Shown: positions 42,454-55,850, counted from the first letter of the stretch. The stretch: 64,000 bases of DNA from Klebsiella grimontii (GCF_900200035.1 NZ_FZTC01000010.1:1-64000), one strand, 5' to 3'. Notes: generated by a model not told the origin, from the sequence alone. Made by a program: numbers and translations.

Positions 42454-42762
42454 CTATTGACGGTACAAAATTGCCTGCGAATACCACTGGCCTGGAACCA
42501 TGGTGTCATCAATCATAATGATGACGTAGTAATCCGCCTTAGCCGCCTCTGCTTTGACCTTCAGCGCAGCCTCTACATCCATCGGCGAGCCGTACATTAA
42601 TACGCTCACCGTCCCCATCTTCTGCAGACCCGTCGTCTGGTTACGCTGGATCTCTTGTGGATGGTTGGTTGCTGGCGGCGGCGCCTTTGGCGTCCCCTGT
42701 AGGGCGCTACAGCCGGTTAAAGCGATTGCCAGTAACCACGGTGTAAACCTACGCATAACCAT
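42454..42762 (-). CDS. bsmA: BsmA, biofilm-stress lipoprotein (DUF1471)
   Basis: About 102 aa. Lipobox L-T-G-C, Pro/Ala-rich linker, then the DUF1471 core (MGTVSVLMYGSPMDVEAALKVKAE) ending QAILYRQ. E. coli BsmA (YjfO) affects biofilm formation and peroxide/acid resistance. Start at 42762 (MVMRRFTPW) is preceded by AGGAAACGAG; a start at 42783 lacks a ribosome binding site. Confidence 0.9.
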   Translation of the reverse strand: MVMRRFTPWLLAIALTGCSALQGTPKAPPPATNHPQEIQRNQTTGLQKMGTVSVLMYGSPMDVEAALKVKAEAAKADYYVIIMIDDTMVPGQWYSQAILYRQ

Positions 42763-42959
42763 ATCTCGTTTCCTGTTAGCCATAGTGTAGTGGTAGCCTG
42801 AATGTCATTGCCGGGGAATGTTCCCAAATTGTTATCCCGTACGCGATTTTCGAATGAAAATATCGTGAAAGCGTAATCTGGTTCTCAAGATTATGAATCA
42901 TGTGCGAACGCGTGGCTTGAGTACTAACATAACATCACTTTAGAGAAAGGAGACGGTAA

Positions 42960-43676
42960 ATGATCGCACTAGAAATGCGTAACCTTGCGGGCGGGGAGGT
43001 TCTCCATGCGTACCCGCAGGGCGCCGCGGATACTCCGCTTCCCTGCATTGTCTTTTATCATGGCTTTACCTCTTCTAAGCTGGTCTACAGCTATTTCGCC
43101 GTTGCGCTTGCAGAGGCGGGGTTTCGGGTGATTATGCCTGATGCTGCGGAACACGGCGCGCGCTACCGGGGAGACGAACAGGGGCGGATGCAGCGCTTCT
43201 GGCCGATTCTGACGCACAATTTTGTTGAGTTTCCGGCATTACAGGAGGCGATTCGGGAGCAAGGATGGCTTGCGGGCGACAGGCTGGCGGTGGCCGGCGC
43301 ATCGATGGGTGGAATGACTGCGCTGGGGATTATGACCCATCACCCGGAGCTGAAAAGCGTCGCCTGCCTGATGGGGTCAGGCTATTTCAGTACGCTCTCG
43401 CAGACGCTTTTTCCTTCGCCTTCGTGGGAGGCAGGGCAGCTGGCGGAGTGGGACGTCAGCCAGCAGCTGGCGACCCTCGCCAGCCGACCGCTGCTGCTCT
43501 GGCACGGCGATGAGGATGATGTGGTACCGCCGGGGGAGACCTTCCGTCTGCAGCAGGCGCTGCAGCAAAACGCACTGGCCGACAACCTAACCTGCATCTG
43601 GCAGAAAGGCGTCCGTCACCGCATTACGCCGGAAGCGTTAGCTGCGACGGTGGCTTTTTTTCAACGTCACCTTTAA
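42960..43676 (+). CDS. yjfP: YjfP, alpha/beta-hydrolase esterase
   Basis: 238 aa. The nucleophile elbow GASMGG (Ser), a late Asp ([11 protein letters not shown]) and His ([11 protein letters not shown]) form the hydrolase triad; HGFTSSK gives the oxyanion region. E. coli YjfP is a carboxylesterase of uncertain physiological substrate. ATG follows AAAGGAGACGGTAA. Its stop overlaps the convergent ulaR stop by 4 bp. Confidence 0.92.
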   Translation: MIALEMRNLAGGEVLHAYPQGAADTPLPCIVFYHGFTSSKLVYSYFAVALAEAGFRVIMPDAAEHGARYRGDEQGRMQRFWPILTHNFVEFPALQEAIREQGWLAGDRLAVAGASMGGMTALGIMTHHPELKSVACLMGSGYFSTLSQTLFPSPSWEAGQLAEWDVSQQLATLASRPLLLWHGDEDDVVPPGETFRLQQALQQNALADNLTCIWQKGVRHRITPEALAATVAFFQRHL

Positions 43677-44428
43677 ACGCGAATCACCTGAACGCCCTGA
43701 TCTTCAAGCTGCTTGAGAATCGCTTCATCCGCCTGTTTACCGGTTATCACCAGGTCGATTTGCCCGGCCTGGCTGAAGAGCATTCCGGCGCGTTCGCCAA
43801 CTTTGCTGCTGTCGACCAGTACCGCGAGTTTGCCGACGACGTTAAGCATCTTTTGCTCCGCCATCGCCGTCAGCATATCGGTTTTATATAGCCCCTCCGC
43901 GGTCAACCCTTTGCCGCTGGTAAACATCCAGTGCCCAGCGTACAGGCTGTTTTCGCTGCCCTGAGGGCTCAGCGTGATGGAGTGGCTGCGGTTATACTGC
44001 CCGCCCATAATAATGACGCTGTCGTGTTCCTGATCGATCAGGTAGTTAGCCAGCGGCAAATAGTTGGTGATGATCTGCACCGGTTTACCGCACAGTTCTT
44101 GCCCAAGCAGGAATGCGGTAGAGCCGCAGTTTATGACGATGCTTTCGCCCGGGTTCACCAGCTGCGAAGCCGCGCGCGCAATCCGTACCTTCTCATCGTG
44201 GTTTTGCGCCTGGTGAATATTCATTGGCGACCAGCGCGGGCGCTGCTCGCTGACGGCTTCTGCGCCGTTGCGGACTTTTTTCAGCTTGCCGCTTTCGTCG
44301 AGTTTGTTGATATCGCGTCGTGCCGTCGCCGGAGAAATTCCCAGCCGGGAAATCACCTGCTCCACGGTGACAAATCCCGTTTGTGCCAGCAAATCCAGTA
44401 AAATTTGATGTCTTTGCGCTTCCGTCAT
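43673..44428 (-). CDS. ulaR: L-ascorbate utilisation repressor UlaR
   Basis: 251-aa DeoR-family repressor. N-terminal HTH ([20 protein letters not shown]), C-terminal sugar-phosphate-sensing domain ([21 protein letters not shown]). In E. coli it represses ulaG and ulaABCDEF and is released by L-ascorbate-6-phosphate. The ATG at 44428 matches E. coli's [10 protein letters not shown] and length. Confidence 0.97.
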   Translation of the reverse strand: MTEAQRHQILLDLLAQTGFVTVEQVISRLGISPATARRDINKLDESGKLKKVRNGAEAVSEQRPRWSPMNIHQAQNHDEKVRIARAASQLVNPGESIVINCGSTAFLLGQELCGKPVQIITNYLPLANYLIDQEHDSVIIMGGQYNRSHSITLSPQGSENSLYAGHWMFTSGKGLTAEGLYKTDMLTAMAEQKMLNVVGKLAVLVDSSKVGERAGMLFSQAGQIDLVITGKQADEAILKQLEDQGVQVIRV

Positions 44429-44534
44429 GAGCAAATCCGATTAAAAGTGATAAGCAAAGATGATATTTGAAATCAGGTGAAAATACTAATGCTGACGGGG
44501 ATAATTTCCGGCGGGCGGTCCCGCCGGAGAAGCC

Positions 44535-45599
44535 TTACAGGAAAGACTTAAAGGGCAGGTCCGGCTCCATGGTGAAGCAATCGTCGAATCCGCGCGGATA
44601 GTGGTATTCGAAGTTATCTTTATCCAGCGGCCAGGTGAATTTCCCACCCACCTGCCAGATGAAAGGCTTAAAGCCATACTTCAGACGGTCTTTTTTCATT
44701 TCCCACAGAACGCGGATTTCCTGCGGATCGGCCTGGAAGTTTGACCAGATATCGTGATGGAACGGGATCACCACTTTGGCATTCAGCGATTCGGCCATGC
44801 GCAGGATATCGGCGCTGGTCATTTTGTCGGTGATACCGCGCGGGTTCTCGCCATAGGAACCGAGAGCCACGTCGATCTGGTGTTCGTTACCGTGCTTCGC
44901 GTAATAGTTGGAGTAGTGGGAATCGCCGCTATGGTACAGGTTGCCCCCCGGCGTTTTGAACAGGTAGTTCACCGCGCGCTGATCCATTCCGTCCGGCAGT
45001 ACGCCTGCCGCTTTTTGATCCGCGGGTAAGGTAATCAGAGCCGTACGGTCAAAAGCGTCGAGCGCATGAATTTCAACATCTTTTATTTTGACCACATCGC
45101 CCGGCTTCATCACGATGCAGCGCTCTTTCGGTACGCCCCAGCCAATCCACAGATCGACGCAGGTTTGCGGGCCGATAAACGGCACGTCATCGGCGCAGTT
45201 CTGCATAACCGCGGCGGCCACGTTCACATCAATGTGATCGTTATGATCGTGGGTAGACAGCACGGCGTCGATCTGGCGAATAGCGAACGGATCGAGAACA
45301 AACGGGGTGGTGCGCAGGTTGGGCTGGAGCTTCTTCACGCCGGCCATACGCTGCATCTGGTGGCCGGTTTTCATCAGCGGATTCCCGTGGCTTTGCTTGC
45401 CGGTACCGCACCAGAAATCGACGCAGATATTGGCTCCGCCTTCGGATTTCAGCCAGATGCCCGTACAACCCAACCACCACATCGCAAAGGTGCCCGGCGC
45501 AACCTGCTCTTGTTCAATTTCTTCATTCAGCCAGCTACCCCATTCCGGAAAAGTGTTCAGGATCCATGATTCGCGGGTGATGGTTTGCACTTTACTCAT
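44535..45599 (-). CDS. ulaG: L-ascorbate-6-phosphate lactonase UlaG
   Basis: 354-aa metallo-beta-lactamase-fold lactonase, with metal-binding motif [11 protein letters not shown] and later ligands [12 protein letters not shown] and PFHHDIWS. It opens the lactone ring of L-ascorbate-6-P to 3-keto-L-gulonate-6-P for UlaD. The ATG at 45599 ([13 protein letters not shown]) matches E. coli length. Divergent from ulaA. Confidence 0.98.
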   Translation of the reverse strand: MSKVQTITRESWILNTFPEWGSWLNEEIEQEQVAPGTFAMWWLGCTGIWLKSEGGANICVDFWCGTGKQSHGNPLMKTGHQMQRMAGVKKLQPNLRTTPFVLDPFAIRQIDAVLSTHDHNDHIDVNVAAAVMQNCADDVPFIGPQTCVDLWIGWGVPKERCIVMKPGDVVKIKDVEIHALDAFDRTALITLPADQKAAGVLPDGMDQRAVNYLFKTPGGNLYHSGDSHYSNYYAKHGNEHQIDVALGSYGENPRGITDKMTSADILRMAESLNAKVVIPFHHDIWSNFQADPQEIRVLWEMKKDRLKYGFKPFIWQVGGKFTWPLDKDNFEYHYPRGFDDCFTMEPDLPFKSFL

Positions 45600-47364
<1,765 letters not shown>

Positions 47365-47376
47365 GGAGTTTTGACT

Positions 47377-47682
47377 ATGACCGTACGTATTCTGGCTGTA
47401 TGTGGCAACGGGCAAGGAAGTTCCATGATCATGAAGATGAAGGTGGACCAGTTTTTGACCCAGTCAAATATCGATCACACGGTGAACAGCTGCGCGGTGG
47501 GTGAATACAAAAGTGAACTAAACGGCGCGGACATCATCATCGCCTCCACCCATATCGCCGGTGAGATTAGCGTCTCCGGCAACAAATATGTGGTTGGCGT
47601 GCGCAACATGCTCTCGCCTGCGGATTTTGGCCCAAAACTGCTGGAAGTGATCAAAGCGCACTTCCCGCAGGATGTGAAGTAA
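47377..47682 (+). CDS. ulaB: L-ascorbate PTS EIIB, UlaB
   Basis: 101 aa. The phosphorylated cysteine is in [10 protein letters not shown] (C9). Receives phosphate from UlaC and passes it to ascorbate during transport by UlaA. Start ATG 47377 follows AAGGAGTTTTGACT. 12 bp after ulaA. Confidence 0.97.
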   Translation: MTVRILAVCGNGQGSSMIMKMKVDQFLTQSNIDHTVNSCAVGEYKSELNGADIIIASTHIAGEISVSGNKYVVGVRNMLSPADFGPKLLEVIKAHFPQDVK

Positions 47683-47691
47683 GGAGACCAA

Positions 47692-48159
47692 ATGAAATTA
47701 CGCGATTCGCTGGTGGAGAATAACTCCATCCTTCTCCAGGCCGACGCCAGTACCTGGCAGGAAGCCGTCAAGCTGAGCGTTGATTTACTGGTGAAGGCGG
47801 ATGTCGTTGAGCCGCGCTACTACCAGGCCATTCTCGATGGCGTAGCCCAGCATGGCCCCTATTTTGTGATTGCTCCCGGTCTGGCGATGCCGCACGGCCG
47901 CCCGGAAGAGGGGGTTAAGAAAACCGGCTTTGCGCTGGTCACGCTGAAAACGCCGCTGGTTTTTAATCACGAGGATAACGACCCGGTCGATATTCTGATC
48001 ACCATGGCGGCCGTGGATGCCAATACCCATCAGGAAGTCGGCATCATGCAGATCGTCAACCTGTTTGAAGATGAAGCCAATTTTGACCGTTTACGCGCCT
48101 GCCGCACCGCGCAGGAAGTGCTGGAATTAATTGATAACGCCACGGCGGCGGCCGTTTAA
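47692..48159 (+). CDS. ulaC: L-ascorbate PTS EIIA, UlaC
   Basis: 155 aa, PTS EIIA type 2 (mannitol/fructose fold). The active histidine is H68 in [12 protein letters not shown]. It carries phosphate from HPr to UlaB. 9 bp after ulaB, with AAGGAG before the ATG. Confidence 0.97.
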   Translation: MKLRDSLVENNSILLQADASTWQEAVKLSVDLLVKADVVEPRYYQAILDGVAQHGPYFVIAPGLAMPHGRPEEGVKKTGFALVTLKTPLVFNHEDNDPVDILITMAAVDANTHQEVGIMQIVNLFEDEANFDRLRACRTAQEVLELIDNATAAAV

Positions 48160-48172
48160 AAGGAACACTACA

Positions 48173-48823
48173 ATGTCATTACCTATGTTGCAGGTTGCGC
48201 TCGATAATCAATCCATGTCTTCCGCGTATGAAACGACGCGCCTGATAGCCGATGAAGTGGACATTATTGAAGTCGGCACCATTCTTTGTGTGGCTGAAGG
48301 CGTACGCGCCGTTCGCGACCTGAAGGCGCTCTATCCCAATAAAATCGTGCTGGCGGACGCCAAAATCGCCGATGCCGGTAAAATTCTCTCCCGCATGTGC
48401 TTTGAAGCCAACGCCGATTGGGTCACCGTGATCTGCTGCGCGGACATCAACACCACCAAAGGCGCGCTGGACGTCGCGAAAGAGTTCAACGGCGACGTCC
48501 AGATCGAACTGACCGGCTACTGGACCTGGGAGCAGGCGCAGGAGTGGCGCGAAGCGGGTATTCAGCAGGTGGTTTATCACCGTAGCCGCGATGCCCAGGC
48601 GGCCGGTGTGGCGTGGGGCGAGGCGGATATCAGCGCGATCAAACGCTTGTCCGAAATGGGCTTTAAAGTCACCGTCACCGGCGGCCTGGCGCTGGAAGAT
48701 TTACCGCTGTTTAAAGGTATTCTCATTCACGTCTTTATCGCCGGTCGCAGCATTCGCGACGCCGCTTCTCCGGTAGAGGCCGCCCGGCAGTTTAAACGTT
48801 CTATCGCCCAGCTGTGGGGCTAA
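48173..48823 (+). CDS. ulaD: 3-keto-L-gulonate-6-phosphate decarboxylase UlaD
   Basis: 216 aa, OMP-decarboxylase suprafamily TIM barrel with the metal-binding ADAKIAD motif and phosphate-binding GG/AGRSI loop at the C-terminus. Makes L-xylulose-5-P and CO2. The ATG at 48173 follows AAAGGAACAC; length equals E. coli. Confidence 0.98.
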   Translation: MSLPMLQVALDNQSMSSAYETTRLIADEVDIIEVGTILCVAEGVRAVRDLKALYPNKIVLADAKIADAGKILSRMCFEANADWVTVICCADINTTKGALDVAKEFNGDVQIELTGYWTWEQAQEWREAGIQQVVYHRSRDAQAAGVAWGEADISAIKRLSEMGFKVTVTGGLALEDLPLFKGILIHVFIAGRSIRDAASPVEAARQFKRSIAQLWG

Positions 48824-48832
48824 GGAGCGGTC

Positions 48833-49687
48833 ATGCTGTCAAAACAAATTCCGCTCGGTATCTATGAAAAAGCGCTCCCCGCGGGGGAGTGCTGGCAGGA
48901 ACGCCTACGGCTGGCGAAAGAGCTCGGCTTTGATTTCGTCGAAATGTCGGTCGATGAAACTGACGCCCGTCTGGCGCGGCTCGACTGGAGCCGGGAGCAG
49001 CGCCTTGCGCTGGTCAACGCGATTGCTGAAACCGGGGTGCGGGTACCCTCTATGTGCCTGAGCGCCCATCGCCGCTTTCCGCTCGGTAGCGAAGACGACG
49101 CGGTTCGGGCGCAGGGCCTGGAGATTATGCGCAAAGCGATTCGGCTGGCGCAGGATGTGGGTATTCGCGTTATCCAACTGGCGGGTTACGACGTTTACTA
49201 CCAGCAAGCCAATAACGAGACGCGCCGTCGTTTCCGCGACGGGCTAAAAGAGAGCGTCGAAATGGCGAGCCGCGCGCAGGTGACGCTGGCGATGGAAATC
49301 ATGGACTACCCGCTGATGAACTCGATCAGCAAGGCGTTGGGCTATGCCCACTATCTCAATAATCCGTGGTTCCAGCTTTACCCTGATATCGGCAATCTGT
49401 CGGCATGGGATAACGACGTACAGATGGAATTGCAGGCCGGGATCGGGCATATCGTTGCCGTACATGTGAAGGATACTAAACCGGGCGTATTCAAGAACGT
49501 GCCGTTTGGCGAAGGCGTTGTCGATTTCGAGCGCTGCTTTGAAACGCTCAGGCAGAGCGGCTATTGCGGCCCGTATCTGATTGAAATGTGGAGCGAAACG
49601 ACCGACGATCCGGCCGCTGAAGTTGCGAAAGCGCGCGATTGGGTGAAGGCGCGGATGGCCAGCGCCGGTCTGGTGGAGGCGGCATAA
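48833..49687 (+). CDS. ulaE: L-xylulose-5-phosphate 3-epimerase UlaE
   Basis: 284-aa TIM-barrel epimerase (xylose-isomerase-like AP endonuclease family). Metal ligands are suggested by [19 protein letters not shown] and LIEMWSE. It gives L-ribulose-5-P. Its TAA shares one base with the ATG of ulaF, so the two are translationally coupled. Confidence 0.97.
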   Translation: MLSKQIPLGIYEKALPAGECWQERLRLAKELGFDFVEMSVDETDARLARLDWSREQRLALVNAIAETGVRVPSMCLSAHRRFPLGSEDDAVRAQGLEIMRKAIRLAQDVGIRVIQLAGYDVYYQQANNETRRRFRDGLKESVEMASRAQVTLAMEIMDYPLMNSISKALGYAHYLNNPWFQLYPDIGNLSAWDNDVQMELQAGIGHIVAVHVKDTKPGVFKNVPFGEGVVDFERCFETLRQSGYCGPYLIEMWSETTDDPAAEVAKARDWVKARMASAGLVEAA

Positions 49688-50373
49688 TGCAAACGTTAAA
49701 ACAGCAGGTCTTTGACGCTAATATGGATTTGCCGCGTTACGGACTGGTCACTTTTACCTGGGGTAACGTCAGCGCCATCGACCGTGAACGTGGGCTGGTG
49801 GCGATTAAGCCCAGCGGCGTCGCCTATGAGACCATGAAAGCGGACGATATGGTGGTAGTCGATCTCAAGGGTAAGGTGGTGGAGGGGCGCTATCGTCCTT
49901 CTTCCGATACCGCCACGCACCTGGCGCTGTATCGTCGCTATCCAAGCCTCGGCGGCGTGGTGCATACCCACTCGACGCACGCGACGGCCTGGGCGCAGGC
50001 GGGCCTGGCCATTCCCGCGCTGGGGACGACCCACGCGGACTACTTCTTTGGCGATATTCCCTGCACCCGGGCGTTAAGCGCGCAGGAAGTGGCTGAGGCT
50101 TATGAGCTGAACACCGGCCGCGTAATTATTGAAACGCTGGGCGACGTTGAGCCGCTGCATACGCCGGGCATCGTGGTCTATCAGCACGGGCCTTTTGCCT
50201 GGGGCAAAGATGCGCACGATGCGGTGCATAACGCGGTGGTGATGGAAGAAGTGGCGCGGATGGCGTGGATTGCGCGCGGGATCAACCCGCAGCTGAAGCC
50301 CATCGATAGCTGGCTGATGGACAAGCACTTTATGCGTAAGCACGGGCCAGATGCCTATTACGGGCAAAAGTGA
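49687..50373 (+). CDS. ulaF: L-ribulose-5-phosphate 4-epimerase UlaF
   Basis: 228-aa class II aldolase/epimerase (AraD family). Zinc-binding histidines in [12 protein letters not shown] and a third further on; phosphate site [11 protein letters not shown]. It delivers D-xylulose-5-P to the pentose phosphate pathway. Last gene of the ula operon. Confidence 0.98.
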   Translation: MQTLKQQVFDANMDLPRYGLVTFTWGNVSAIDRERGLVAIKPSGVAYETMKADDMVVVDLKGKVVEGRYRPSSDTATHLALYRRYPSLGGVVHTHSTHATAWAQAGLAIPALGTTHADYFFGDIPCTRALSAQEVAEAYELNTGRVIIETLGDVEPLHTPGIVVYQHGPFAWGKDAHDAVHNAVVMEEVARMAWIARGINPQLKPIDSWLMDKHFMRKHGPDAYYGQK

Positions 50374-50380
50374 AAGACGT

Positions 50381-50438
50381 GCTCCGGAGCATTCATCTTT
50401 ATGATGAATCAACCGGTCTGCTCCGGAGCCATTTTTAG
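50381..50438. terminator. Compound inverted repeat after ulaF
   Basis: Two copies of the self-complementary GCTCCGGAGC (50381-50390 and 50420-50429) flank a hairpin ATTCATC (50391-50397) / GATGAAT (50403-50409); the second copy is followed on the plus strand by CATTTTTAG. It can fold in more than one way and is a likely terminator for both ulaF and the convergent MFS gene. Confidence 0.6.
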
Positions 50439-51628
50439 TTTTGCTGATAAGCCGACGGCATACAGCGCATACCGATCAGCGTCAGCACGCAGATTACCGC
50501 GCCGGCGTAAAACGTCGAGGCGGCACCGAATACTTCCCACAGCACGCCCGCACCTGCGCTGGCCAGCAGCAGCGCAACGCCGCTCATCAGGTTGAACATC
50601 CCGAACGCCGTTCCGCGCAGCTCCGGCGGGGCGGTATGCGCCACCATCGCCGCCAGCAGTCCCTGCGTCATCCCCATATGAATGCCCCATAGCGCCACGC
50701 CGGCTAAAAGCGTGCTCCAGTGGCTGCTTAAGGCCAGCACGATATCGGCGGCGATCAGCACCAGCAGACCCCACTGCAGCATTTTGCTGTGGCTCATGCT
50801 GTCCGATAGTTTACCGAACGGATAGGCGGTCAGGCTGTACACCAGGTTCATCGCGACCATCACCAGCGGAATCGCGAACAGCGGGATCGCCATCTGCTGG
50901 GCGCGCAGCACCAGAAACGCTTCGCTGAAGCGGGCGAGGGTAAAAATCGAGCCGATAACCACAACCCACCAGTAGGCGGCTGAAAGCTTTTTTAGGTTCT
51001 CGCGGCGCAGGGGATTGGTCCGTTTCCGGGTGATCGGCGTTTTTGGCTCTTTTAGCCCAAAGCCTAATAAAGCGATGGAGAGCGCGGCAGGAATGACCGC
51101 GACCCAGAAAATAGACTGGAAGTCGTTATCCCAGAGAAACATCAGCGCGACGGCAAGCAGCGGTCCCAGAAAAGCGCCGATAGTGTCCAGCGCCTGGCGC
51201 AGCCCGTAGGCGGCGCCGCGGATTTCCGGCGGAGTGACGTCGGCGACCAGCGCATCCCTCGGCGCGCCGCGTATCCCTTTGCCCACGCGGTCGATCATTC
51301 GCGCGCTGAACACCACGCCGGAGGTTGGCGCGATGGCGAAAAGAGGTTTGCTTAGCGCCCCCAGGCCATAGCCGAGCAGCGCAAGGCCTTTGCGTTTGCC
51401 GACATAATCACTGATGACGCCAGAGAAAACCTTCAGCATCAGCGCGGTAGCTTCAGCAACGCCTTCGATAATGCCGATAATAATCACGCTGGCCCCCAGC
51501 GTGGTGGCCATAAATAGAGGAAGAAGGCTGTGGATCATCTCTGACGAAACATCCATCAGCAGGCTAACGCCGCCAAGAACCCAAACCCCTTTCGGGATAC
51601 GGCTTAGCGTGGCAAAACGCGGAACCAT
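50435..51628 (-). CDS. Major facilitator superfamily transporter, 397 aa
   Basis: 12 hydrophobic segments. MFS signature after the second helix: SDYVGKRKGLALLGYG, and the second-half repeat GKLSDSMSHSKML. A loop motif DRVGKGIRGAPRDALVAD occurs in an MFS subgroup with uncharacterised substrates. Strand and lack of other partners mean the substrate is unknown; ascorbate-related function is only suggested by position. Not present here in E. coli. Confidence 0.85.
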   Translation of the reverse strand: MVPRFATLSRIPKGVWVLGGVSLLMDVSSEMIHSLLPLFMATTLGASVIIIGIIEGVAEATALMLKVFSGVISDYVGKRKGLALLGYGLGALSKPLFAIAPTSGVVFSARMIDRVGKGIRGAPRDALVADVTPPEIRGAAYGLRQALDTIGAFLGPLLAVALMFLWDNDFQSIFWVAVIPAALSIALLGFGLKEPKTPITRKRTNPLRRENLKKLSAAYWWVVVIGSIFTLARFSEAFLVLRAQQMAIPLFAIPLVMVAMNLVYSLTAYPFGKLSDSMSHSKMLQWGLLVLIAADIVLALSSHWSTLLAGVALWGIHMGMTQGLLAAMVAHTAPPELRGTAFGMFNLMSGVALLLASAGAGVLWEVFGAASTFYAGAVICVLTLIGMRCMPSAYQQN

Positions 51629-51724
51629 GAATCACTCCGGATAATCATGTGGTTAAAGAGAGATTAAATCAGGTTACGTTCCTGCTGATAAGGCACGAAG
51701 AAAAATAATTCTCAATTGCATTAA

Positions 51725-51752
51725 GACTTCGCCCTGACTATCGGGCGAAGTC
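51725..51752. terminator. Hairpin between yjfY and the MFS gene
   Basis: GACTTCGCCC (51725-51734) / GGGCGAAGTC (51743-51752), a 10-bp perfect stem just downstream of yjfY. Confidence 0.6.
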
Positions 51753-51766
51753 AAAAAACAGGCAAA

Positions 51767-52045
51767 TTAACGGTAAATGGCCGCACTGGCGTGAATCGGA
51801 CCGTCGCTTCCCGGTTCATGAATGAGGATCGGCTGGAAGTATTTCGCTCCCTGAGCATCGCTCTGCTGGCTAAGCGCCTGGTCGGCTTCCTGCTCGGTGG
51901 CGATGTTGTGGTTGATATAGATAACGCCGAGGCTCTGCACATCGTCCATGTTGCGGGCCTGGCGGGCATCGATTTTAATAGCAGCCAGCGCGTTGGCGCT
52001 CAACAAAAGCGCTGCCATCATGGTTATGAGGATGTATTTCATCAT
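51767..52045 (-). CDS. yjfY: YjfY, DUF1471 (BhsA/McbA family) periplasmic protein
   Basis: 92 aa. Signal peptide (ends ANALA-AIK), then a DUF1471 core with NMDDVQSLGVIYINHNIATEQE and the C-terminal HASAAIYR. It stands between ula and rpsF as in E. coli. Function unknown; the family is stress- and biofilm-associated. Two adjacent ATGs; either may be used after AAGGAGCG. Third DUF1471 gene in the window. Confidence 0.9.
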   Translation of the reverse strand: MMKYILITMMAALLLSANALAAIKIDARQARNMDDVQSLGVIYINHNIATEQEADQALSQQSDAQGAKYFQPILIHEPGSDGPIHASAAIYR

Positions 52046-52251
52046 CTACGCTCCTTATGACAGTCCTGACGTTAACCCGCTTCCCTGGGGTATGGATTGC
52101 TTCTAATCTAAGTGTAATCGCTGCCTCGCTGGCGTATCGCGACCATTTCTGATGCAGTTGTTCAAAAAATTGTCGCTTCCGCCGTTGATTAATTTTAAAT
52201 CACTGGCTTAAGGCCACTTCGCGCTTAGTGCGAATTATTTGCACAATTCAC

Positions 52252-52280
52252 TTGTCTTAAAACCCGCTCGCCCGTATTAT
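52252..52280 (+). promoter_or_regulatory. rpsF operon promoter
   Basis: TTGTCT (52252-52257), a 17-bp spacer, and TATTAT (52275-52280), about 100 bp before rpsF. Confidence 0.7.
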
Positions 52281-52319
52281 GACGCGTCAATTTTTCAGCC
52301 GCCCTTTAACACGTTCCTT

Positions 52320-52354
52320 GCCTCCATGGGCCGCGGCTGACCCAGACAGGAGGC
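52320..52354 (+). promoter_or_regulatory. S6:S18 autoregulatory leader motif
   Basis: Outer stem GCCTCC (52320-52325) / GGAGGC (52349-52354), inner stem GGG (52328-52330) / CCC (52341-52343), with the conserved CCG at 52331-52333 that mimics the S18 site on 16S rRNA. It ends 26 bp before the rpsF start codon. Excess S6:S18 complex is known to bind this motif and repress the operon. Confidence 0.75.
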
Positions 52355-52361
52355 TGAATAA

Positions 52362-52775
<414 letters not shown>

Positions 52776-52780
52776 TCCTG

Positions 52781-53327
<547 letters not shown>

Positions 53328-53356
53328 TCGGTCACGGTCCATTAATACGACTTTGA

Positions 53357-53818
<462 letters not shown>

Positions 53819-53841
53819 TTTATTACTCAACTCACGTCGAG

Positions 53842-53872
53842 ACGCCGGCCTTGTGCCGGCGTTTTGCTTTTC
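53842..53872 (+). terminator. rplI terminator
   Basis: ACGCCGGC (53842-53849) / GCCGGCGT (53855-53862), then TTTGCTTTT. Confidence 0.85.
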
Positions 53873-53964
53873 TGTCTTTGCTGAATCTTTTCCTGGTATG
53901 GTGGCTATTCTTAGCAACTTTCTGGATAATAAAATAAAACACTATTTTATTTCTGGTGAAGTGA

Positions 53965-54918
53965 ATGGACGCACCCTCGATTTTTACCCGCAAGAAAGTG
54001 GCTTATGCCTGCGCAACCCTCTGCTGCCTGCTGTGGGGAAGCTCCTACCCGGCGATTAAAAGCGGCTATGAACTATTTCAGATTGCCACTGATGATGTGC
54101 CGTCTAAAATCGTCTTCGCTGGCTATCGCTTCCTGTTTGCCGGAGCGCTACTGCTGCTCTTCGCGCTGGCGCAGCGTAAGCCGATCGCCTGCTTAAATTC
54201 CCGTCAGTGCGGCCAACTGGCGATACTGGGCGTCACGCAAACGTCCATCCAGTACATTTTCTTCTACGTTGGCCTGGCGTTTACCACCGGCGTGAAGGGC
54301 TCGATTATGAACGCCACCGGCACCTTCTTCAGCGTCCTGCTGGCGCACTTTATCTATCAGAATGACAGGCTGAGCTACAACAAAGCCGTCGGCTGCATTC
54401 TCGGTTTTGCCGGCGTGATGCTGGTGAACGTTAATCATTCATTGAGCGATTTTAGCTTTGTCTGGCAGGGCGACGGTTTTGTGGTGCTGGCGGCTTTTAT
54501 CCTGTCGGCGGCGACGCTGTACGGTAAGCGCATTTCGCAGACGGTTGACCCGACGGTGATGACCGGCTGGCAGCTGGCGTTTGGCGGCCTGGTGCTGGTT
54601 GGCGGCGGTTACCTGACCGGCGGAACCCTGGCGGTCCACAGCGCCGCTGCTGCGCTGGTGCTGGCTTATTTGACCCTGCTCTCTTCCATCGCTTTTGCGC
54701 TATGGAGCGTGCTGCTTAAGCATAACCGCGTGAGTATGATTGCGCCGTTCAACTTTGTGGTCCCGGTTGCCGGCACCGTGCTGTCGGCCATCTTCCTCGG
54801 CGAGAATATTCTTGAGCTGAAATATGCGGTTGCGCTGGCGCTGGTGTGCACCGGGATCTGGTGGGTAAATAAGCCCGGCAAAGCTTCACGGCTGGCCGGG
54901 TCAGTTACCCGGCCGTGA
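53965..54918 (+). CDS. EamA/DMT-family inner-membrane permease, 317 aa
   Basis: Ten hydrophobic segments in two EamA repeats (first starts near CATLCCLLWGSSYPAIKSGY; second near FVVLAAFILSAATLYGKRIS). Such proteins are metabolite/drug exporters; the substrate is unknown. ATG 53965 follows GGTGAAGTGA. In E. coli this spot between rplI and ytfB lacks a clear equivalent in my memory. Confidence 0.85.
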   Translation: MDAPSIFTRKKVAYACATLCCLLWGSSYPAIKSGYELFQIATDDVPSKIVFAGYRFLFAGALLLLFALAQRKPIACLNSRQCGQLAILGVTQTSIQYIFFYVGLAFTTGVKGSIMNATGTFFSVLLAHFIYQNDRLSYNKAVGCILGFAGVMLVNVNHSLSDFSFVWQGDGFVVLAAFILSAATLYGKRISQTVDPTVMTGWQLAFGGLVLVGGGYLTGGTLAVHSAAAALVLAYLTLLSSIAFALWSVLLKHNRVSMIAPFNFVVPVAGTVLSAIFLGENILELKYAVALALVCTGIWWVNKPGKASRLAGSVTRP

Positions 54919-54922
54919 GATC

Positions 54923-55582
54923 TTAACGGACGCGAATAAAGCTGCCGTTCGACTGGCGGGTAAACAGCACCTGCTGGCCGCCGCCGGTATCGATGGTCAG
55001 CCCGGTGACTACGCCATTGGCGTTCTGACGGATCTGTACCGTCTGCCCGGTTTGCAGTGAGCTTAGCGGTTTTCCTGCGCCTTCCACCTGGGCCATGGCG
55101 TAAACGTCGGTCGGCGGCAGGTTGTGGTCGCGGAACAGCTGCGCGAGAGTTTTCCCCGATTCAATGCGGTAGGTCCGCCACTGCTGCTCGATGCCCGGCG
55201 TCGACTGCGGCTCCTGATACGGCTGGGAAGCGGCCTGCTGCTGCGGCTGATCCGGCTGCTCATCCTGAATCGGCTCCGGCGCGACCGGCGCCACCTGATC
55301 GGCATCGTTCACGGGCGGCGTATTGGTGATGGGCGGCAGCGGGACAGCCTGATTACCGGAAGAGGGCTGCGACTGGGATTGCAGGTTGAGATTCGCCTCG
55401 CGGCTGGCCTGAACCTCGCTGCTGTTATCCTCGGAAGGGAGCAGAACGCCGATAATCACCAGCAGCGCTCCGGCAATAATGCCCCGGCGGTGCATCGGCG
55501 GTAGCGGATCCATGAGGCGAAAATGATCCGGGGCGTGCCAGATCTTCGCCAGGGTAGATGTCAGTTCAAAGCGCCCGGGCAT
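54923..55582 (-). CDS. ytfB: YtfB, OapA-family cell-envelope protein
   Basis: 219 aa. Short cytoplasmic N-terminus with MDPLPPMHRRGI, one membrane helix (about 42-57), a Gln/Pro-rich linker, and a C-terminal OapA/LysM-like domain (RIESGKTLAQLFRDHNLP). E. coli YtfB localises to the septum and binds glycans. The ATG at 55582 follows GGAGGAAAGCC. It ends 4 bp from the convergent DMT gene. Confidence 0.93.
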   Translation of the reverse strand: MPGRFELTSTLAKIWHAPDHFRLMDPLPPMHRRGIIAGALLVIIGVLLPSEDNSSEVQASREANLNLQSQSQPSSGNQAVPLPPITNTPPVNDADQVAPVAPEPIQDEQPDQPQQQAASQPYQEPQSTPGIEQQWRTYRIESGKTLAQLFRDHNLPPTDVYAMAQVEGAGKPLSSLQTGQTVQIRQNANGVVTGLTIDTGGGQQVLFTRQSNGSFIRVR

Positions 55583-55850
55583 GGCTTTCCTCCTGCTCCG
55601 CATATTTTTATCCTGCTCTCTCTAGAGTATAGATGGCTAACTTCCTGAAGGACGAGACAAAGCTATGTTTCGTGAGGTTAACCTTATCCCTCTATTGTTT
55701 CTGTTTCCCTTAGATTTGTCATCATCCAGGCGACAAAGTTTTACCCGTCGTGCTATGGCTGATATGCTTCCCACCTCTTTTCTCTGCTCATTGTCTTTTG
55801 CATTTTGGAAGCCAGAGAGCATGAGAGCCCCCACGAAAAAAGGAACAAAG

